Below are positions 42,828-52,026 of a DNA stretch of 64,000 nucleotides, in pieces. The position numbers were made by a program, and so were the translations under genes. The notes under the pieces are model-generated. The model saw only the letters and a list, made by a program, of their open reading frames with translations. It searched no databases and had not been told where the DNA came from. Each line of letters opens with the position of its first letter. Position 1 is the stretch's first letter. Origin of the DNA: Paenibacillus sp. MZ04-78.2 (GTDB lineage Bacteria; Bacillota; Bacilli; Paenibacillales; NBRC-103111); assembly GCF_024213375.1 (NCBI RefSeq), contig NZ_JANAVJ010000024.1, positions 1-64,000 of the forward strand, written 5' to 3'.

Positions 42828-43772
42828 GTGATCATTCGTCGGCGGTACGAAAATTTGGACGGCAGCCAAAACCGCAAAAAGCTAGCCCATCTGCGCCAAT
42901 GGCGCAAGGAGCGCAAAGCGAAAATCAAAGACTTGTCCTACCGCGTGCCGCAGGCCGAAGCGCGGCAGCTCGATTACTTGCGCAGCAACCGGACGCAACC
43001 GACCGCTACTTGGATCGGGCACTCGACGTTTTTGCTGCAGATGGAGGGCCAAAATCTGATTACCGACCCGGTATGGGCGATCCGGATGGGGCTGGAGAAG
43101 CGCCTTGCGCCGCCCGGTTTGCGATTGGAGGAGCTCCCGCCGATCGACGCGGTACTGCTGTCGCACAGTCATTATGACCATATGCACCTGCCGACGCTGC
43201 GGCAGCTTGCCCGGGCCAATGCCCGAATGCAGCTTTTTGTCCCGGATGGGCTGGGGGCCAAGCTTCGCTCCTGCGGGTTCGCGCACATAACCGAGGCTAA
43301 CTGGTGGGAAGAGCTTCGGCTCGGCTCGTTGGAGCTGCATTTTGTTCCGGCGCAGCATTGGACACGCCGCACGCTGTTCGATATGAATACGTCGCATTGG
43401 GGCGGCTGGATCGTTCGGCCGACGAACCACGGCGGGGAGCGGCTCGCGATCTATTTTGCCGGGGACAGCGGCTATTTCCCGGGCTTTAAGCTGATCGGTG
43501 ATCGCTTTCCGATCAAGTGGGCGCTGATGCCGATCGGCGCCTACGAGCCGGAATGGTTTATGTCCCAGCAGCACGTGAGCCCCGAACAGGCGGTTAAGGC
43601 GTTCCTCGACTGCGGGGCCGAGCTGTTCGTGCCGATGCATTACGGCGCGTTCCGGCTAGCGGACGACACGCCGCGCGAGGCGCTCGACCGTCTGCTCGCG
43701 GAATGGACGCGACGGCAGCTTGACCCGGAGCGGCTGCGGGTACTGCTTCTCGGGGAGACGCTGCGGCAATAG
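42828..43772 (+). CDS. MBL-fold metal-dependent hydrolase (UlaG/NAPE-PLD-like)
   Basis: The 314-residue product begins at GTG after GGGGGAGGAC. Metal-binding signs are SHSHYDHMHLPT, HWGGWIV and the FAGDSGYFPGF region, and FVPMHYGAF near the end. The group includes UlaG and phospholipase-D-like hydrolases such as NAPE-PLD; the true substrate cannot be told. The N-terminal 55 residues are basic. Confidence 0.87.
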   Translation: MIIRRRYENLDGSQNRKKLAHLRQWRKERKAKIKDLSYRVPQAEARQLDYLRSNRTQPTATWIGHSTFLLQMEGQNLITDPVWAIRMGLEKRLAPPGLRLEELPPIDAVLLSHSHYDHMHLPTLRQLARANARMQLFVPDGLGAKLRSCGFAHITEANWWEELRLGSLELHFVPAQHWTRRTLFDMNTSHWGGWIVRPTNHGGERLAIYFAGDSGYFPGFKLIGDRFPIKWALMPIGAYEPEWFMSQQHVSPEQAVKAFLDCGAELFVPMHYGAFRLADDTPREALDRLLAEWTRRQLDPERLRVLLLGETLRQ

Positions 43773-43790
43773 CCTCGCAGAGCACAAGAC

Positions 43791-43860
43791 AGTCTGCAAA
43801 ACAGAAATGGCTTGCGTGCGTTAACTAGCTAAGAGTCCACAGATTTAGCCATGTAATGGA
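43791..43860 (+). mobile_element. Solitary right-end relic of an IS200/IS605 element
   Basis: This 70-nt stretch aligns with 11241-11311, the right end of the complete element: the block TGCGTGCGTTAACTAGCTAA is identical and most of the rest matches. No tnpA or tnpB accompanies it, and the terminal TTTA hairpin is broken by base changes. It is a decayed or partial copy of the omega RNA end. Confidence 0.75.
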
Positions 43861-43878
43861 TGCGATGAAGTAGATGGC

Positions 43879-43922
43879 AAAAAGGCCAAGCCTCTGGCGG
43901 TTATCCGTTGGCTTGGCCTTTT
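43879..43922 (-). terminator. Terminator of the CvfC-like gene
   Basis: AAAAGGCCAAGCC pairs with GGCTTGGCCTTTT (13 bp), with T tracts on both strands. Confidence 0.8.
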
Positions 43923-43927
43923 GTCGT

Positions 43928-45124
43928 TCATGTATTTTCATTGCGTCGGGCCATCTGCTGCCAGACCGATCCGACGGCCGCCTGGCCGCCCTCGATGCGC
44001 TCCAGCGCCATGCGTACCTGCATCCGCACTTCAAACTCCGGGTCATCCTGAGCCGCTTGTAGGGCTTGGATCGTTCCTTCGTCGCCTACTTCATAAAGGA
44101 AGCGGGCTGCCCGCCAGCGCACCAGCTTGTTGGAATCCTGCAAAGCTCCGATCATCGCATCCTGTGCTGCGGGGTCCCCGATATCCGACAGCGTGTCCCC
44201 TGCGGTCCGGCGGACGGAGGAGGAAGAGTCGCGCAAAGCACGGTACAGGTAGGGAAGCACATGCGGTTCTTTCAAATCCCCCAAATAGACGGTGGCCAAG
44301 CGCCGGACCGTCGAACGTTCGTCATCCAGACCTTTGAGCAGCAGCGGCAGCGTTTCTTCGGAGGGCTTGATCTGCTCCAGTGCCGCATATCGCTGCTTCC
44401 AATCGGGGTCCTGCAGCTTTCGCTCAGTTTCTTCGTAGCTCAGCGTCGTACGGCCGGAAGCTGCCAGCTCCTTCACATCGCCTTGAGCCGGGCCCAGCTC
44501 GGCTTGGGCAATCAGCCGTTCGAGCTGTTCGTCGCTGTAGGCGGCATCCAGCTCCTGAACCACTTCGTCCAAGATGTCCTGAAGCTCGCCGTAGCGCGTA
44601 TCCCAATCGTCCAAGGAACGCTCTTTGATCAGGTTCGGCGCGGCCGCCGCCCCGCGGATGGCGGCGTCGCTAAACCGTTGGGGCAGGGCGGCTCGCCGTT
44701 CTTCCGCGCCATTCGTTACCCGGACCTGCAGCGGAATGCCGCGAAAATGCTGCAGGAGCACCTTGACTTCGCCGAATGTCGCATCGGTTGTTTCCACCGG
44801 GTTGTCCGGGGAAGCGGGCTTTTGAGCGCCTGCTTCTGTATGGTTTTGCGCTGCGCCGGAAGTAGCGACGCCCAGAATGTCCCGGACTTCGGCGAGAATG
44901 TGCTGCCAATCTCCCTTAGCTATCCGGTCCAAAGCGATAAAATCCGCCGCGCGGTACAAGCTTTTGACGCCTTCAATGGTGAGCAGCTGTTGAAGCTGAG
45001 GATCTGCCAGTTGACTGGCCTGCTCGCGGTTGAACGTTTCGCGAACGTCTTTTGGCAAGGAAGTATCCAAATTGATTTTCATGGTATTCGGGCTGGGCGT
45101 TGGTTCGATTGAGAGAATAGGCAT
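43928..45124 (-). CDS. cvfC: CvfC-like protein (NFU-N domain plus HEAT repeats)
   Basis: The product is 398 residues from the ATG 7 nt after AGGAGG; the ATG two codons earlier is too close to the site. The N-terminal NFU-type domain (SIEPTPSPNTMKINLD and following, about 1-90) is joined by a linker to HEAT repeats (about 235-398; for example DERSTVRRLATVYLGDLKEP). This layout matches conserved virulence factor C of staphylococci and its Bacillus relatives. The molecular role is unknown; HEAT repeats bind proteins. Confidence 0.82.
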   Translation of the reverse strand: MPILSIEPTPSPNTMKINLDTSLPKDVRETFNREQASQLADPQLQQLLTIEGVKSLYRAADFIALDRIAKGDWQHILAEVRDILGVATSGAAQNHTEAGAQKPASPDNPVETTDATFGEVKVLLQHFRGIPLQVRVTNGAEERRAALPQRFSDAAIRGAAAAPNLIKERSLDDWDTRYGELQDILDEVVQELDAAYSDEQLERLIAQAELGPAQGDVKELAASGRTTLSYEETERKLQDPDWKQRYAALEQIKPSEETLPLLLKGLDDERSTVRRLATVYLGDLKEPHVLPYLYRALRDSSSSVRRTAGDTLSDIGDPAAQDAMIGALQDSNKLVRWRAARFLYEVGDEGTIQALQAAQDDPEFEVRMQVRMALERIEGGQAAVGSVWQQMARRNENT

Positions 45125-45179
45125 GGTCATACCTCCTGTCTGCCTGATTGTTTGGATTTTGGTTCGTGTGGATCTGGAT

Positions 45180-45701
45180 TTACGGCTGTACCGCGAGATA
45201 ACGTTCTTGGATGACTCGAACGTGGTGAAGCTCGTGCCCCGCGATAATATAGGCCAGGGCTCGCACGAATGTATTACAGTCGGCCGCCGTTCCTTGGCGC
45301 AGCCAGGCTTCTGGACGCAAGCCCGCAAGCAGGGTCAGCGTCGCCTGCCGGACTGCTGCAAATTCTGCCAATAGAGAAGTAAGCGGCAAGTCGTCGAAAT
45401 TTGCGCCAGAGACATAGAGATGCTCATCCATGGAAGGGAACGGGGTCTGATCGCCACGCGCGATGCACAGCAAGCGGTAGCTTAAGACCCGCTCGGTATC
45501 CGTGACGTGGCCAAGGACTTCTTTTAAACTCCATTTGCCTTCGGCATAGCGAAAGAGGGCTTGTTCCTCGGTTAGCGAGTGGAGCAGCTCGGTCGTCTCT
45601 TTCAGTTGGATGCGGAGCAGTTCCTGAATATCCCCATCGGGAACCTGTGCAATATACTCTTGATAGTGCATTCCATATTCTGTAGCTTCTGGTCTGCTCA
45701 T
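45180..45701 (-). CDS. DinB family protein
   Basis: The 173-residue four-helix product has the metal-binding histidines of the DinB/YfiT fold (EVLGHVTDTE and GHELHHVRV). Such proteins include thiol transferases (bacillithiol-dependent) and other metalloenzymes. The ATG follows GGAGAG. A 55-nt gap separates it from the CvfC-like gene, so the two may be co-transcribed. Confidence 0.88.
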   Translation of the reverse strand: MSRPEATEYGMHYQEYIAQVPDGDIQELLRIQLKETTELLHSLTEEQALFRYAEGKWSLKEVLGHVTDTERVLSYRLLCIARGDQTPFPSMDEHLYVSGANFDDLPLTSLLAEFAAVRQATLTLLAGLRPEAWLRQGTAADCNTFVRALAYIIAGHELHHVRVIQERYLAVQP

Positions 45702-45728
45702 CGTTCGGCTTCTCTCCTCCGGATTGAA

Positions 45729-45766
45729 TAAAAAGGACCGACGCTCTCGAAAGAGCAGGCCGGTCT
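45729..45766 (-). terminator. Terminator of the guanylate-kinase-like gene
   Basis: GACCG and GCTCT arms pair with AGAGC and CGGTC across a short loop; the minus strand reads CCTTTTT after the stem. Confidence 0.65.
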
Positions 45767-45794
45767 CTTGTCTGCATTAGCTTGGGTGTAACTC

Positions 45795-46385
45795 TTAATC
45801 CAGATCAAGCAAATTACGGTGCAGGTAGTTGTCGTCCAACGCTTTGGTCAGATCAAAGACGGTATGAGCCAGATCCAAATTTTCAAACGTGTGCTCACAG
45901 GAGTCTTTATACGCCATTTCTTCCTCGTAATGCGACATATAGCGGTCGATGAGCTCGGGCGAATCCCCGCGCTCCACCTCACGGCGCTTGACCGTTTCCC
46001 GATCAGCGTAGATGAAGATTCGCACAGCTCGATCGCTGTACAGGGACTTCAGGGTCTCCGCGCCTTGGCGGTTCAAGATCAAGTAGACGGCCCCGTGCTT
46101 TTGGACCATGTCGGCGACGTCGGATTCTTTGACCCCGTACCGGTTCCCGTCCAATTCGATCACTTCGATGAACTCCCGGTTTGCTTCGGCTTCCTCAAAT
46201 TGCTTCCGAGTGACGAAATGGTAATCTTGCCCGTCTACCTCCGAAGAGCGGGGAGGGCGGGTCGTGTACGAAATTACCTGTTTGATGCCGAGCGTGCTGC
46301 CGGACATCTGAGCGACGGTTCGGCGACCGGCTCCATTCGGACCCGTGAATGCAAAAATGAGTTCCTTTTCTTTCAGTTCGTACAT
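45795..46385 (-). CDS. Guanylate-kinase-like protein
   Basis: The 196-residue product has a P-loop variant TGPNGAGRRT (canonical GPSGxGKx has Lys where this has Arg), SYTTRPPRSSEVDGQDYHFV (GMP-binding region) and a lid-like ERGDSPELIDR. The P-loop Lys-to-Arg change suggests weakened or altered catalysis compared with Gmk. A housekeeping gmk should exist elsewhere. The ribosome binding site is GAAGGAGGG. Confidence 0.8.
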   Translation of the reverse strand: MYELKEKELIFAFTGPNGAGRRTVAQMSGSTLGIKQVISYTTRPPRSSEVDGQDYHFVTRKQFEEAEANREFIEVIELDGNRYGVKESDVADMVQKHGAVYLILNRQGAETLKSLYSDRAVRIFIYADRETVKRREVERGDSPELIDRYMSHYEEEMAYKDSCEHTFENLDLAHTVFDLTKALDDNYLHRNLLDLD

Positions 46386-46484
46386 AGAAACCCTCCTTCA
46401 TTTGGGAAGTGCAGTTCCTTGCCGAGTGCTAGCCTTTATTTTACATGGTTTCTCAGAGGAGGTAAAGATGCTTTTGAAAGCGTT

Positions 46485-47987
46485 TCATCGCTTCCGTTGC
46501 CTGCCGCCTCCGCCGTCCCGCCGCCCGCGAGCCGCGCCTACGCTCGCGTCCGCACCGCCGCGTCGCCCGCGTGCTGCGCCCGCACCTGCGTCCGCGCCGC
46601 CACGCCGTCCGCGAGCCGCGCCCGCATTCGCATTCGCGTCCGCGCCACTGCGCCGTCCGCGAGCCGCGCCAGCTGCCGCATCCGCGCCGCCGCGTCGCCC
46701 GCGCGCAGCGCCTGCATTCGCATCCGCGCCGCCGCGTCGCCCGCGAGCCGCGCCCGCCGCCGCGTCCGCGCCACTGCGCCGCCCGCGAGTTGCGCCTGCC
46801 GCCGCGTCCGCGCCACTGCGTCGCCCGCGAGCAACGCCTGCGCTCGCGTCCGTGTCGCCGCGCTCTGCCGCCGGTTTCCCCGGCCGCTTCGCGATCGTCG
46901 CCTTAATGCCCCGCTCAATCTGCTCCAGGTACATGGCATCCCGCTGCGCGGCGAACGTAATCGCTTTTCCCGTCTGGCCTGCGCGTCCCGTTCGCCCAAT
47001 GCGGTGAATATAACTTTCGGCATCGTGTGGAATGTCGTAGTTGAACACGTGCGTGATGCCTTCGACGTCGAGCCCGCGCGCCGCGAGGTCAGTTGCTACA
47101 AGCAGCTGAATTTTGGCCTCGCGAAATCGCTTCATGACCTGCTCGCGCTTCGCCTGCGTCAAGTCTCCATGCAGCTCGTCGCACGAATACCCGCGTTCCG
47201 CCAGCTCGTTCATCAGCTTGCTCGCTCTAAGCTTTGTACGGCAAAAGACCATCGCCAAATACGGATTTTCTTCGTCGATCAATTTACAGAGCGCTTCCAG
47301 TTTTCCGCGATCGGTAGTCTGAATCACGACCTGCTCGATTTCGTCCAGCGTCACGCGTTTCGATTTCACTTCGATCTCAACCGGCTGACGCATGTACTCT
47401 TTGGCCAGCTGACGGATGCGCGGAGGCATCGTAGCCGAGAACAGCAGCGTCTGCCTGCGGCTCGGAGTCACCGAAATAATTTCCACGACCTCCGGCAAAA
47501 AGCCCATGTGCAGCATTTGATCCGCTTCGTCCAGCACGAGAACGGACAGCTTATGAAGCTGCACCGTTTCCCGGCGCAGATGATCGAGGAGCCGTCCGGG
47601 CGTCGCTACAATGATATGTATATTTCCTTCCAGCTTGCGGATCTGTCGCTCGACATCTTGCCCCCCGTAAGCGGACAGTACGCGCAAGCCTTTGAGCGGA
47701 GCCCAGCGTTTGATTTCTTCCGTAATTTGAATGGCAAGCTCACGGGTCGGGGTAACGATCAGCGCCTGTACGTTAGGGTTGTCTGGGTTGACGCTTTCCA
47801 GAATCGGCAGCGCAAAAGCCAACGTTTTGCCCGTACCGGTCTGCGCTTGAGCGATGATGTCGTGCCCGGCAAGAGCAACCGGAATCGCCTCGCGTTGGAT
47901 CGGCGTCGGCTCGTCGTATCCATGTTTTTGCATGGCCTCGGCCAAGTCGCTCCCGATCCCGAGCAGGGCAAAATTATTTTTCTTCAT
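46485..47987 (-). CDS. DEAD-box RNA helicase with a repetitive Arg/Gly tail
   Basis: The 500-residue product has the full DEAD core in residues 1-370: Q motif, [34 protein letters not shown] and HRIGRTGR. Residues about 375-490 are eight tandem copies of a roughly 14-residue unit ([14 protein letters not shown] type), ending GGGGRQRKR. Such RGR-rich tails bind RNA. The repeat is a 42-bp minisatellite in DNA (about 46500-46860). Family members help fold RNA and ribosomes, often in the cold. The ribosome binding site is GAGGAG. Confidence 0.92.
   Translation of the reverse strand: MKKNNFALLGIGSDLAEAMQKHGYDEPTPIQREAIPVALAGHDIIAQAQTGTGKTLAFALPILESVNPDNPNVQALIVTPTRELAIQITEEIKRWAPLKGLRVLSAYGGQDVERQIRKLEGNIHIIVATPGRLLDHLRRETVQLHKLSVLVLDEADQMLHMGFLPEVVEIISVTPSRRQTLLFSATMPPRIRQLAKEYMRQPVEIEVKSKRVTLDEIEQVVIQTTDRGKLEALCKLIDEENPYLAMVFCRTKLRASKLMNELAERGYSCDELHGDLTQAKREQVMKRFREAKIQLLVATDLAARGLDVEGITHVFNYDIPHDAESYIHRIGRTGRAGQTGKAITFAAQRDAMYLEQIERGIKATIAKRPGKPAAERGDTDASAGVARGRRSGADAAAGATRGRRSGADAAAGAARGRRGGADANAGAARGRRGGADAAAGAARGRRSGADANANAGAARGRRGGADAGAGAARGRRGGADASVGAARGRRDGGGGRQRKR
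46500..46860. repeat. 42-bp coding minisatellite
   Basis: Eight near-identical 42-bp units (one extended by 6 bp) encode the helicase tail. Unit changes fall mainly in one or two codons (Asn, Ala, Gly, Ser, Thr), as seen when repeats expand and contract. Copy number may vary between strains. Confidence 0.8.
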
Positions 47988-48066
47988 TATAGTATCTCCT
48001 CATAATTCGAATTATTCTTCTAAGAGAACCTTCAATTATAGATGCAATTCTACAGGAACCGGCGGC

Positions 48067-48104
48067 AAAAAGAAACTGCACGGGGCTGAAAAGACCGGGT
48101 GCAG
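48067..48104 (-). terminator. Possible terminator of the YhcN gene
   Basis: CTGCAC pairs with GTGCAG over a 17-nt interior; the minus strand continues TTTCTTTTTG. The stem is short, so strength is uncertain. Confidence 0.45.
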
Positions 48105-48127
48105 TATGCTTTCTGCGGGACTTAAGC

Positions 48128-48841
48128 TCAATACTCCCGGCCGTTCCCTTCCGCTTGATTCGGAACCGTAACGTCTGTTCCGAACGTCTGTTCCATCATT
48201 TTCGCGAAATGGGCGCGGTATGGCTCCAGACTTCTTCCGCTCCAGCTGTCCTGCGCCATCCGGTTGAACGCGTTGACGACGATTCGGTTGGCTGAAATAT
48301 AGACGTCATGTACCGTCGGCTGATTCAGGCGAATTTTTTCCGCAATCTTCTGTTTGAACAAATGCGACAGATGCTCGTGGTGCATTTCCGTCTCCCCGCC
48401 GCTGCCTCTGCTGATCAACTGGTCGGGTGGGGCGTAATCGCTTTGATCGTCGTACGTGCTGTACAGCCCTTTCACCAATCCGTAATTGTTCGTTTCCGTC
48501 CCGGCGACGTCGCCTCCCCGCGTCCCGCTGGCGGTGCTATCCATCGTGATGGCGACATAGGCGGTACTATCGCCCATCATGACGATCGCGCTGCTGACTC
48601 CGTCCATAGCAGTCACCTGATCGGACAAATGCTGATTCATTTCCAGTTTGGTTACTTTGTGGGAAACGGGGGCATACTGCTGCTGAGTTTGATAAGCGCG
48701 CGACGTGTCCTGCCTCGGCATATCCCGCTTGCTGCCGTAATTGTTGGCGCTGTTGTAGTCGTACCATGAAAAGCAGCCGGTCATCGTCATGACGAGGCCC
48801 AAGGCGACCGCCGATCCGATCCATCGGAAATAACGCATCAT
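48128..48841 (-). CDS. YhcN/YlaJ family sporulation lipoprotein
   Basis: The 237-residue product starts after AAAGGAGGG. A lipoprotein signal ends at Cys23 (TMTGC). The YhcN/YlaJ core lies in the second half (VTKLEMNQHLSDQV, AIVMMGDSTAYVAI, VHDVYISANRIVVNAFNRM). These proteins are made late in sporulation and sit in the spore's inner membrane or cortex. Function unclear. Confidence 0.85.
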   Translation of the reverse strand: MMRYFRWIGSAVALGLVMTMTGCFSWYDYNSANNYGSKRDMPRQDTSRAYQTQQQYAPVSHKVTKLEMNQHLSDQVTAMDGVSSAIVMMGDSTAYVAITMDSTASGTRGGDVAGTETNNYGLVKGLYSTYDDQSDYAPPDQLISRGSGGETEMHHEHLSHLFKQKIAEKIRLNQPTVHDVYISANRIVVNAFNRMAQDSWSGRSLEPYRAHFAKMMEQTFGTDVTVPNQAEGNGREY

Positions 48842-49025
48842 GATTGCCCTCCTTTGAAAAATCTCCTTCTTAGGATTGATTATCGGGGACGATTTATGCG
48901 CAGGAAAACGAGGTCCAAATGATGCATAAAAGCACCGCTATATGGAAATAACCAAGTAGAGGCGAAAACGCTTAACCCCAGCAAATTCGAGACTTCCGAA
49001 CAATTTGTGAATTTCCTCAGATTCA

Positions 49026-49054
49026 TTGACAAAAAACAGGTCCGAATTTATAGT
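49026..49054 (+). promoter_or_regulatory. SigA promoter of the cta operon
   Basis: A perfect TTGACA (49026) and TATAGT (49049) with 17-nt spacing, 84 nt before the ctaC start. A second TTGACA at 49075 has no matching -10. The 48842-49025 stretch holds the divergent leader of the lipoprotein gene and nothing else I can identify. Confidence 0.75.
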
Positions 49055-49137
49055 TAATATGGTGATTAGGTTCATTGACAAGTTTATGACCTATTTTGAT
49101 CGAAAAATATTTGCTTTATAAGGTGGGATTGATTAAG

Positions 49138-50145
49138 ATGATTCGATGGCAAAATCTGTGGCGATTCATCCCTCTTTTTGGGTTGATGATGTTGCTGTTA
49201 ACGGGGTGTGGAGATCAGACGATTTCCGCCTTAAAGCCAAGGGGTCCGGTGGCCAGAGATCAACTGTTCCTGATGAAGCTAAGCTTCGGGATCATGCTTC
49301 TGGTTGTCGTGGTCGTTTTTGTCCTTTATTTGTATGTCTTGGTCCGCTTTAGAAAGAAAAAAGGCGATAAAGACATCATTCCGAAGCAGGTGGAAGGCAG
49401 TCATACGCTGGAGATTATTTGGACGGTTATTCCGATCATTTTGCTCCTCATTTTGGCCGTTCCTACCGTACAGTATACCTTTAAGCTTTTGGAAGACCAC
49501 AGAGACAACAAAGAAGCGCTGCACGTTAAAGTGACGGCTCACGCCTTCTGGTGGCAATTCGAATATCCGGAGTTGGGGATCGCAACAGCTCAAGACTTAG
49601 TCATTCCAACCAACAAAAAGATCGCCTTCGAATTAACCGCTTCCGATGTGAAGCACTCCTTCTGGGTTCCGTCGCTCGGCGGTAAAATGGACACGAACCC
49701 AGGAAGCACCAACGTGTACTACTTGCAAGCAGACGAAGTGGATGTCTTCAAAGGAAAGTGCGCGGAGCTTTGCGGCGCCTCTCACTCCTTGATGGACTTT
49801 AAAGTGAAATCGATGGAACAAGCCGATTTCGATCAGTGGGTCGCCAAAATGAAAACGCCTGCGGCCATTCCGGCCGACGCGAAGAAAGGCGAAGAGATCT
49901 TCAAAAGTAACTGTTTGTCCTGTCACGCGGTTAACGCACAGGGACTCGGCGCGGGTCCGAACTTGAACGGCTTTGCTTCCCGTGAGCTCGTTGCTGGCAT
50001 TTTGCCGCACAACGAACAAAGTTTGAAGGAGTGGATCGCCGATCCTCAATCGGTGAAACCGGGCAATAAGATGCCTACTGTCGGATTGAAGGACGACGAA
50101 ATCAATGAAGTAATCAAATACTTGAATTCGTTGAAGTTAAAGTAA
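49138..50145 (+). CDS. ctaC: Cytochrome c oxidase subunit II (caa3 type)
   Basis: The 335-residue product has a lipoprotein signal ending LLTGC, two membrane segments (about 42-62 and 85-105), the CuA domain (CAELCGASHSLMDF, with the expected Cys-x3-Cys and His) and a C-terminal cytochrome c domain (CLSCH, distal GNKMPTVG). Fusion of cytochrome c to subunit II is the mark of caa3 oxidases. I start at the ATG after AAGGTGGG; an in-frame TTG 9 nt upstream and a longer frame lack better sites. Confidence 0.94.
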   Translation: MIRWQNLWRFIPLFGLMMLLLTGCGDQTISALKPRGPVARDQLFLMKLSFGIMLLVVVVVFVLYLYVLVRFRKKKGDKDIIPKQVEGSHTLEIIWTVIPIILLLILAVPTVQYTFKLLEDHRDNKEALHVKVTAHAFWWQFEYPELGIATAQDLVIPTNKKIAFELTASDVKHSFWVPSLGGKMDTNPGSTNVYYLQADEVDVFKGKCAELCGASHSLMDFKVKSMEQADFDQWVAKMKTPAAIPADAKKGEEIFKSNCLSCHAVNAQGLGAGPNLNGFASRELVAGILPHNEQSLKEWIADPQSVKPGNKMPTVGLKDDEINEVIKYLNSLKLK

Positions 50146-50175
50146 CGAGCATCGCGGAAAAAGGAGGTTTATACG

Positions 50176-52026
50176 GTGGCTCACGGACACACGGCAAAAC
50201 GGTACACCGGGCTGATGGATTGGCTTACCACGGTGGACCATAAAAAGATCGGAATTTTATATTTGATTGCGGGCGGCATCTTCTTCTTGCTGGGCGGCCT
50301 TGAGGCTATCTTGATCCGGGTTCAGCTGCTTTACCCCGATCAAAAAATCTTTTTCGGAGATACGTTTAACCAATTGACAACCATGCATGGCACGACGATG
50401 ATCTTCCTTGCGGCGATGCCGGTCATCTTCGCTTTCATGAATGCGATCGTACCGCTTCAGATCGGAGCTCGCGACGTAGCGTTCCCGTTCGTGAACGCAC
50501 TGGGCTTCTGGTTGTTCTTCTTCGGCGGCTTGCTGTTGAACACGTCGTGGTTTCTCGGCGGCGCGCCGGCAGCGGGTTGGACGGCTTATCCGCCGCTTGC
50601 AAGCATCATTGACCCTAGCGGCGTGTTCAAGGGCGTAGACTTCTACGTTCTCGGCCTGCAAATCGCAGGTCTCGGTACGCTGATCGGGGGGATTAACTTC
50701 CTCGTTACGATTATCAACATGCGTGCGCCAGGCATGACTTACATGAGAATGCCAATGTTTACCTGGACTGCATTCATTACTTCTTTGCTGATTCTTTTCG
50801 CTTTCCCGGCCATTACCGTAGGGCTTGTCGAAATGATGTTCGACCGGATTTTTGGCGGCGCATTCTTTGATATAGCCAAGGGAGGTAATCCGGTACTGTG
50901 GGAACACCTTTTCTGGATTTTCGGGCACCCCGAAGTTTACATCTTGATCCTGCCGGCTTTTGGTATCGTCTCTGACGTCGTTGCGACGTTCTCCAGAAAG
51001 CGGTTGTTCGGTTACAGCTCGATGGTATTCGCTACAGCGCTGATCGGGTTCTTGGGATTCATGGTTTGGGCTCACCATATGTTTACAACAGGAATCGGTC
51101 CCGTCGGAGATGCGATCTTCGGGGTCGCCACGATGGCGATCGCGGTTCCGACCGGGGTCAAAATCTTCAACTGGCTGTTCACCCTGTGGGGCGGACAAAT
51201 CCGTTTCACAACAGCGAACATTTTTGCAACGGCTTTTATCCCGACGTTCGTTATGGGTGGAGTTACCGGGGTTATGCTTGCCGTACCGGCAGCTGACTTC
51301 CAATACCATGACACGTACTTTGTCGTAGCTCACTTCCACTACGTTATCGTAGGAGGTCTCGTACTTGGCTTGTTCGCGGCTTCGTACTACTGGTGGCCGA
51401 AAATGTTCGGCCGCATGCTGAACGAAACGCTTGGTAAAATTCATTTCTGGACTTTCTTTATCGGGTTCCATATGACGTTCTTCCCGCAGCACTTCTTGGG
51501 CTTGATGGGGATGCCGCGCCGCGTGTTTACGTATCACTCGGGCGTCGGACTTGAGCAAGGGAACTTTATCAGTACCATCGGCGCGTTCCTGATGGGGATC
51601 GGTACGATTATTTTCTTGATCAACATCTTTGCCTCCTTGAGAAGACCGATGGATGCCCCGGCTGATCCGTGGGATGCTCGTACGCTGGAGTGGACGATTC
51701 CTTCACCGCCGCCAGAGTACAACTTCAAGCAAACTCCTCTGGTTCGCGGATATGATGCGTTCTGGAAAGAAAAAATGGCAGGCAACAAAGAGATGACGCC
51801 GGCCGAACCGATCGGCTCGATTCACATGCCGTCGCCTTCGATTCTGCCGTTCCTGATGTCTGTCGGGTTGTTTATCGCAGGGTACGGATTTATGTATCAC
51901 ACGTATATTGTCAGTATCCTCGGTATCGGTATGACGTTAATCTGCATGTTCTTCCGTTCGGTGTACGATGATCACGGTTTCCATATCGAACCGGAGGAAT
52001 TAAACGATAAGGGGGCGAAGGCATGA
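50176..52026 (+). CDS. ctaD: Cytochrome c oxidase subunit I
   Basis: The 616-residue product begins at GTG after AAAAGGAGG. Twelve or more membrane segments carry the haem ligands: His in TTMHGTTMIF, HPEVYILILPAF for CuB and the cross-linked Tyr, the HMFTTG region, and HFHYVIVGG with the paired haem ligands. It is the catalytic core that reduces oxygen and pumps protons. It overlaps ctaE by 4 nt. Confidence 0.96.
   Translation: MAHGHTAKRYTGLMDWLTTVDHKKIGILYLIAGGIFFLLGGLEAILIRVQLLYPDQKIFFGDTFNQLTTMHGTTMIFLAAMPVIFAFMNAIVPLQIGARDVAFPFVNALGFWLFFFGGLLLNTSWFLGGAPAAGWTAYPPLASIIDPSGVFKGVDFYVLGLQIAGLGTLIGGINFLVTIINMRAPGMTYMRMPMFTWTAFITSLLILFAFPAITVGLVEMMFDRIFGGAFFDIAKGGNPVLWEHLFWIFGHPEVYILILPAFGIVSDVVATFSRKRLFGYSSMVFATALIGFLGFMVWAHHMFTTGIGPVGDAIFGVATMAIAVPTGVKIFNWLFTLWGGQIRFTTANIFATAFIPTFVMGGVTGVMLAVPAADFQYHDTYFVVAHFHYVIVGGLVLGLFAASYYWWPKMFGRMLNETLGKIHFWTFFIGFHMTFFPQHFLGLMGMPRRVFTYHSGVGLEQGNFISTIGAFLMGIGTIIFLINIFASLRRPMDAPADPWDARTLEWTIPSPPPEYNFKQTPLVRGYDAFWKEKMAGNKEMTPAEPIGSIHMPSPSILPFLMSVGLFIAGYGFMYHTYIVSILGIGMTLICMFFRSVYDDHGFHIEPEELNDKGAKA

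Noticed and set aside
46345-47007. Plus-strand Arg/Pro/Ala-rich ORF
   Set aside because: It is the complement of the GC-rich helicase repeats; long antisense frames are expected there.
45819-48005. Very long plus-strand ORF antisense to the helicase
   Set aside because: It mirrors the codon pattern of the DEAD-box and guanylate-kinase-like genes and has no ribosome binding site or recognisable domain.
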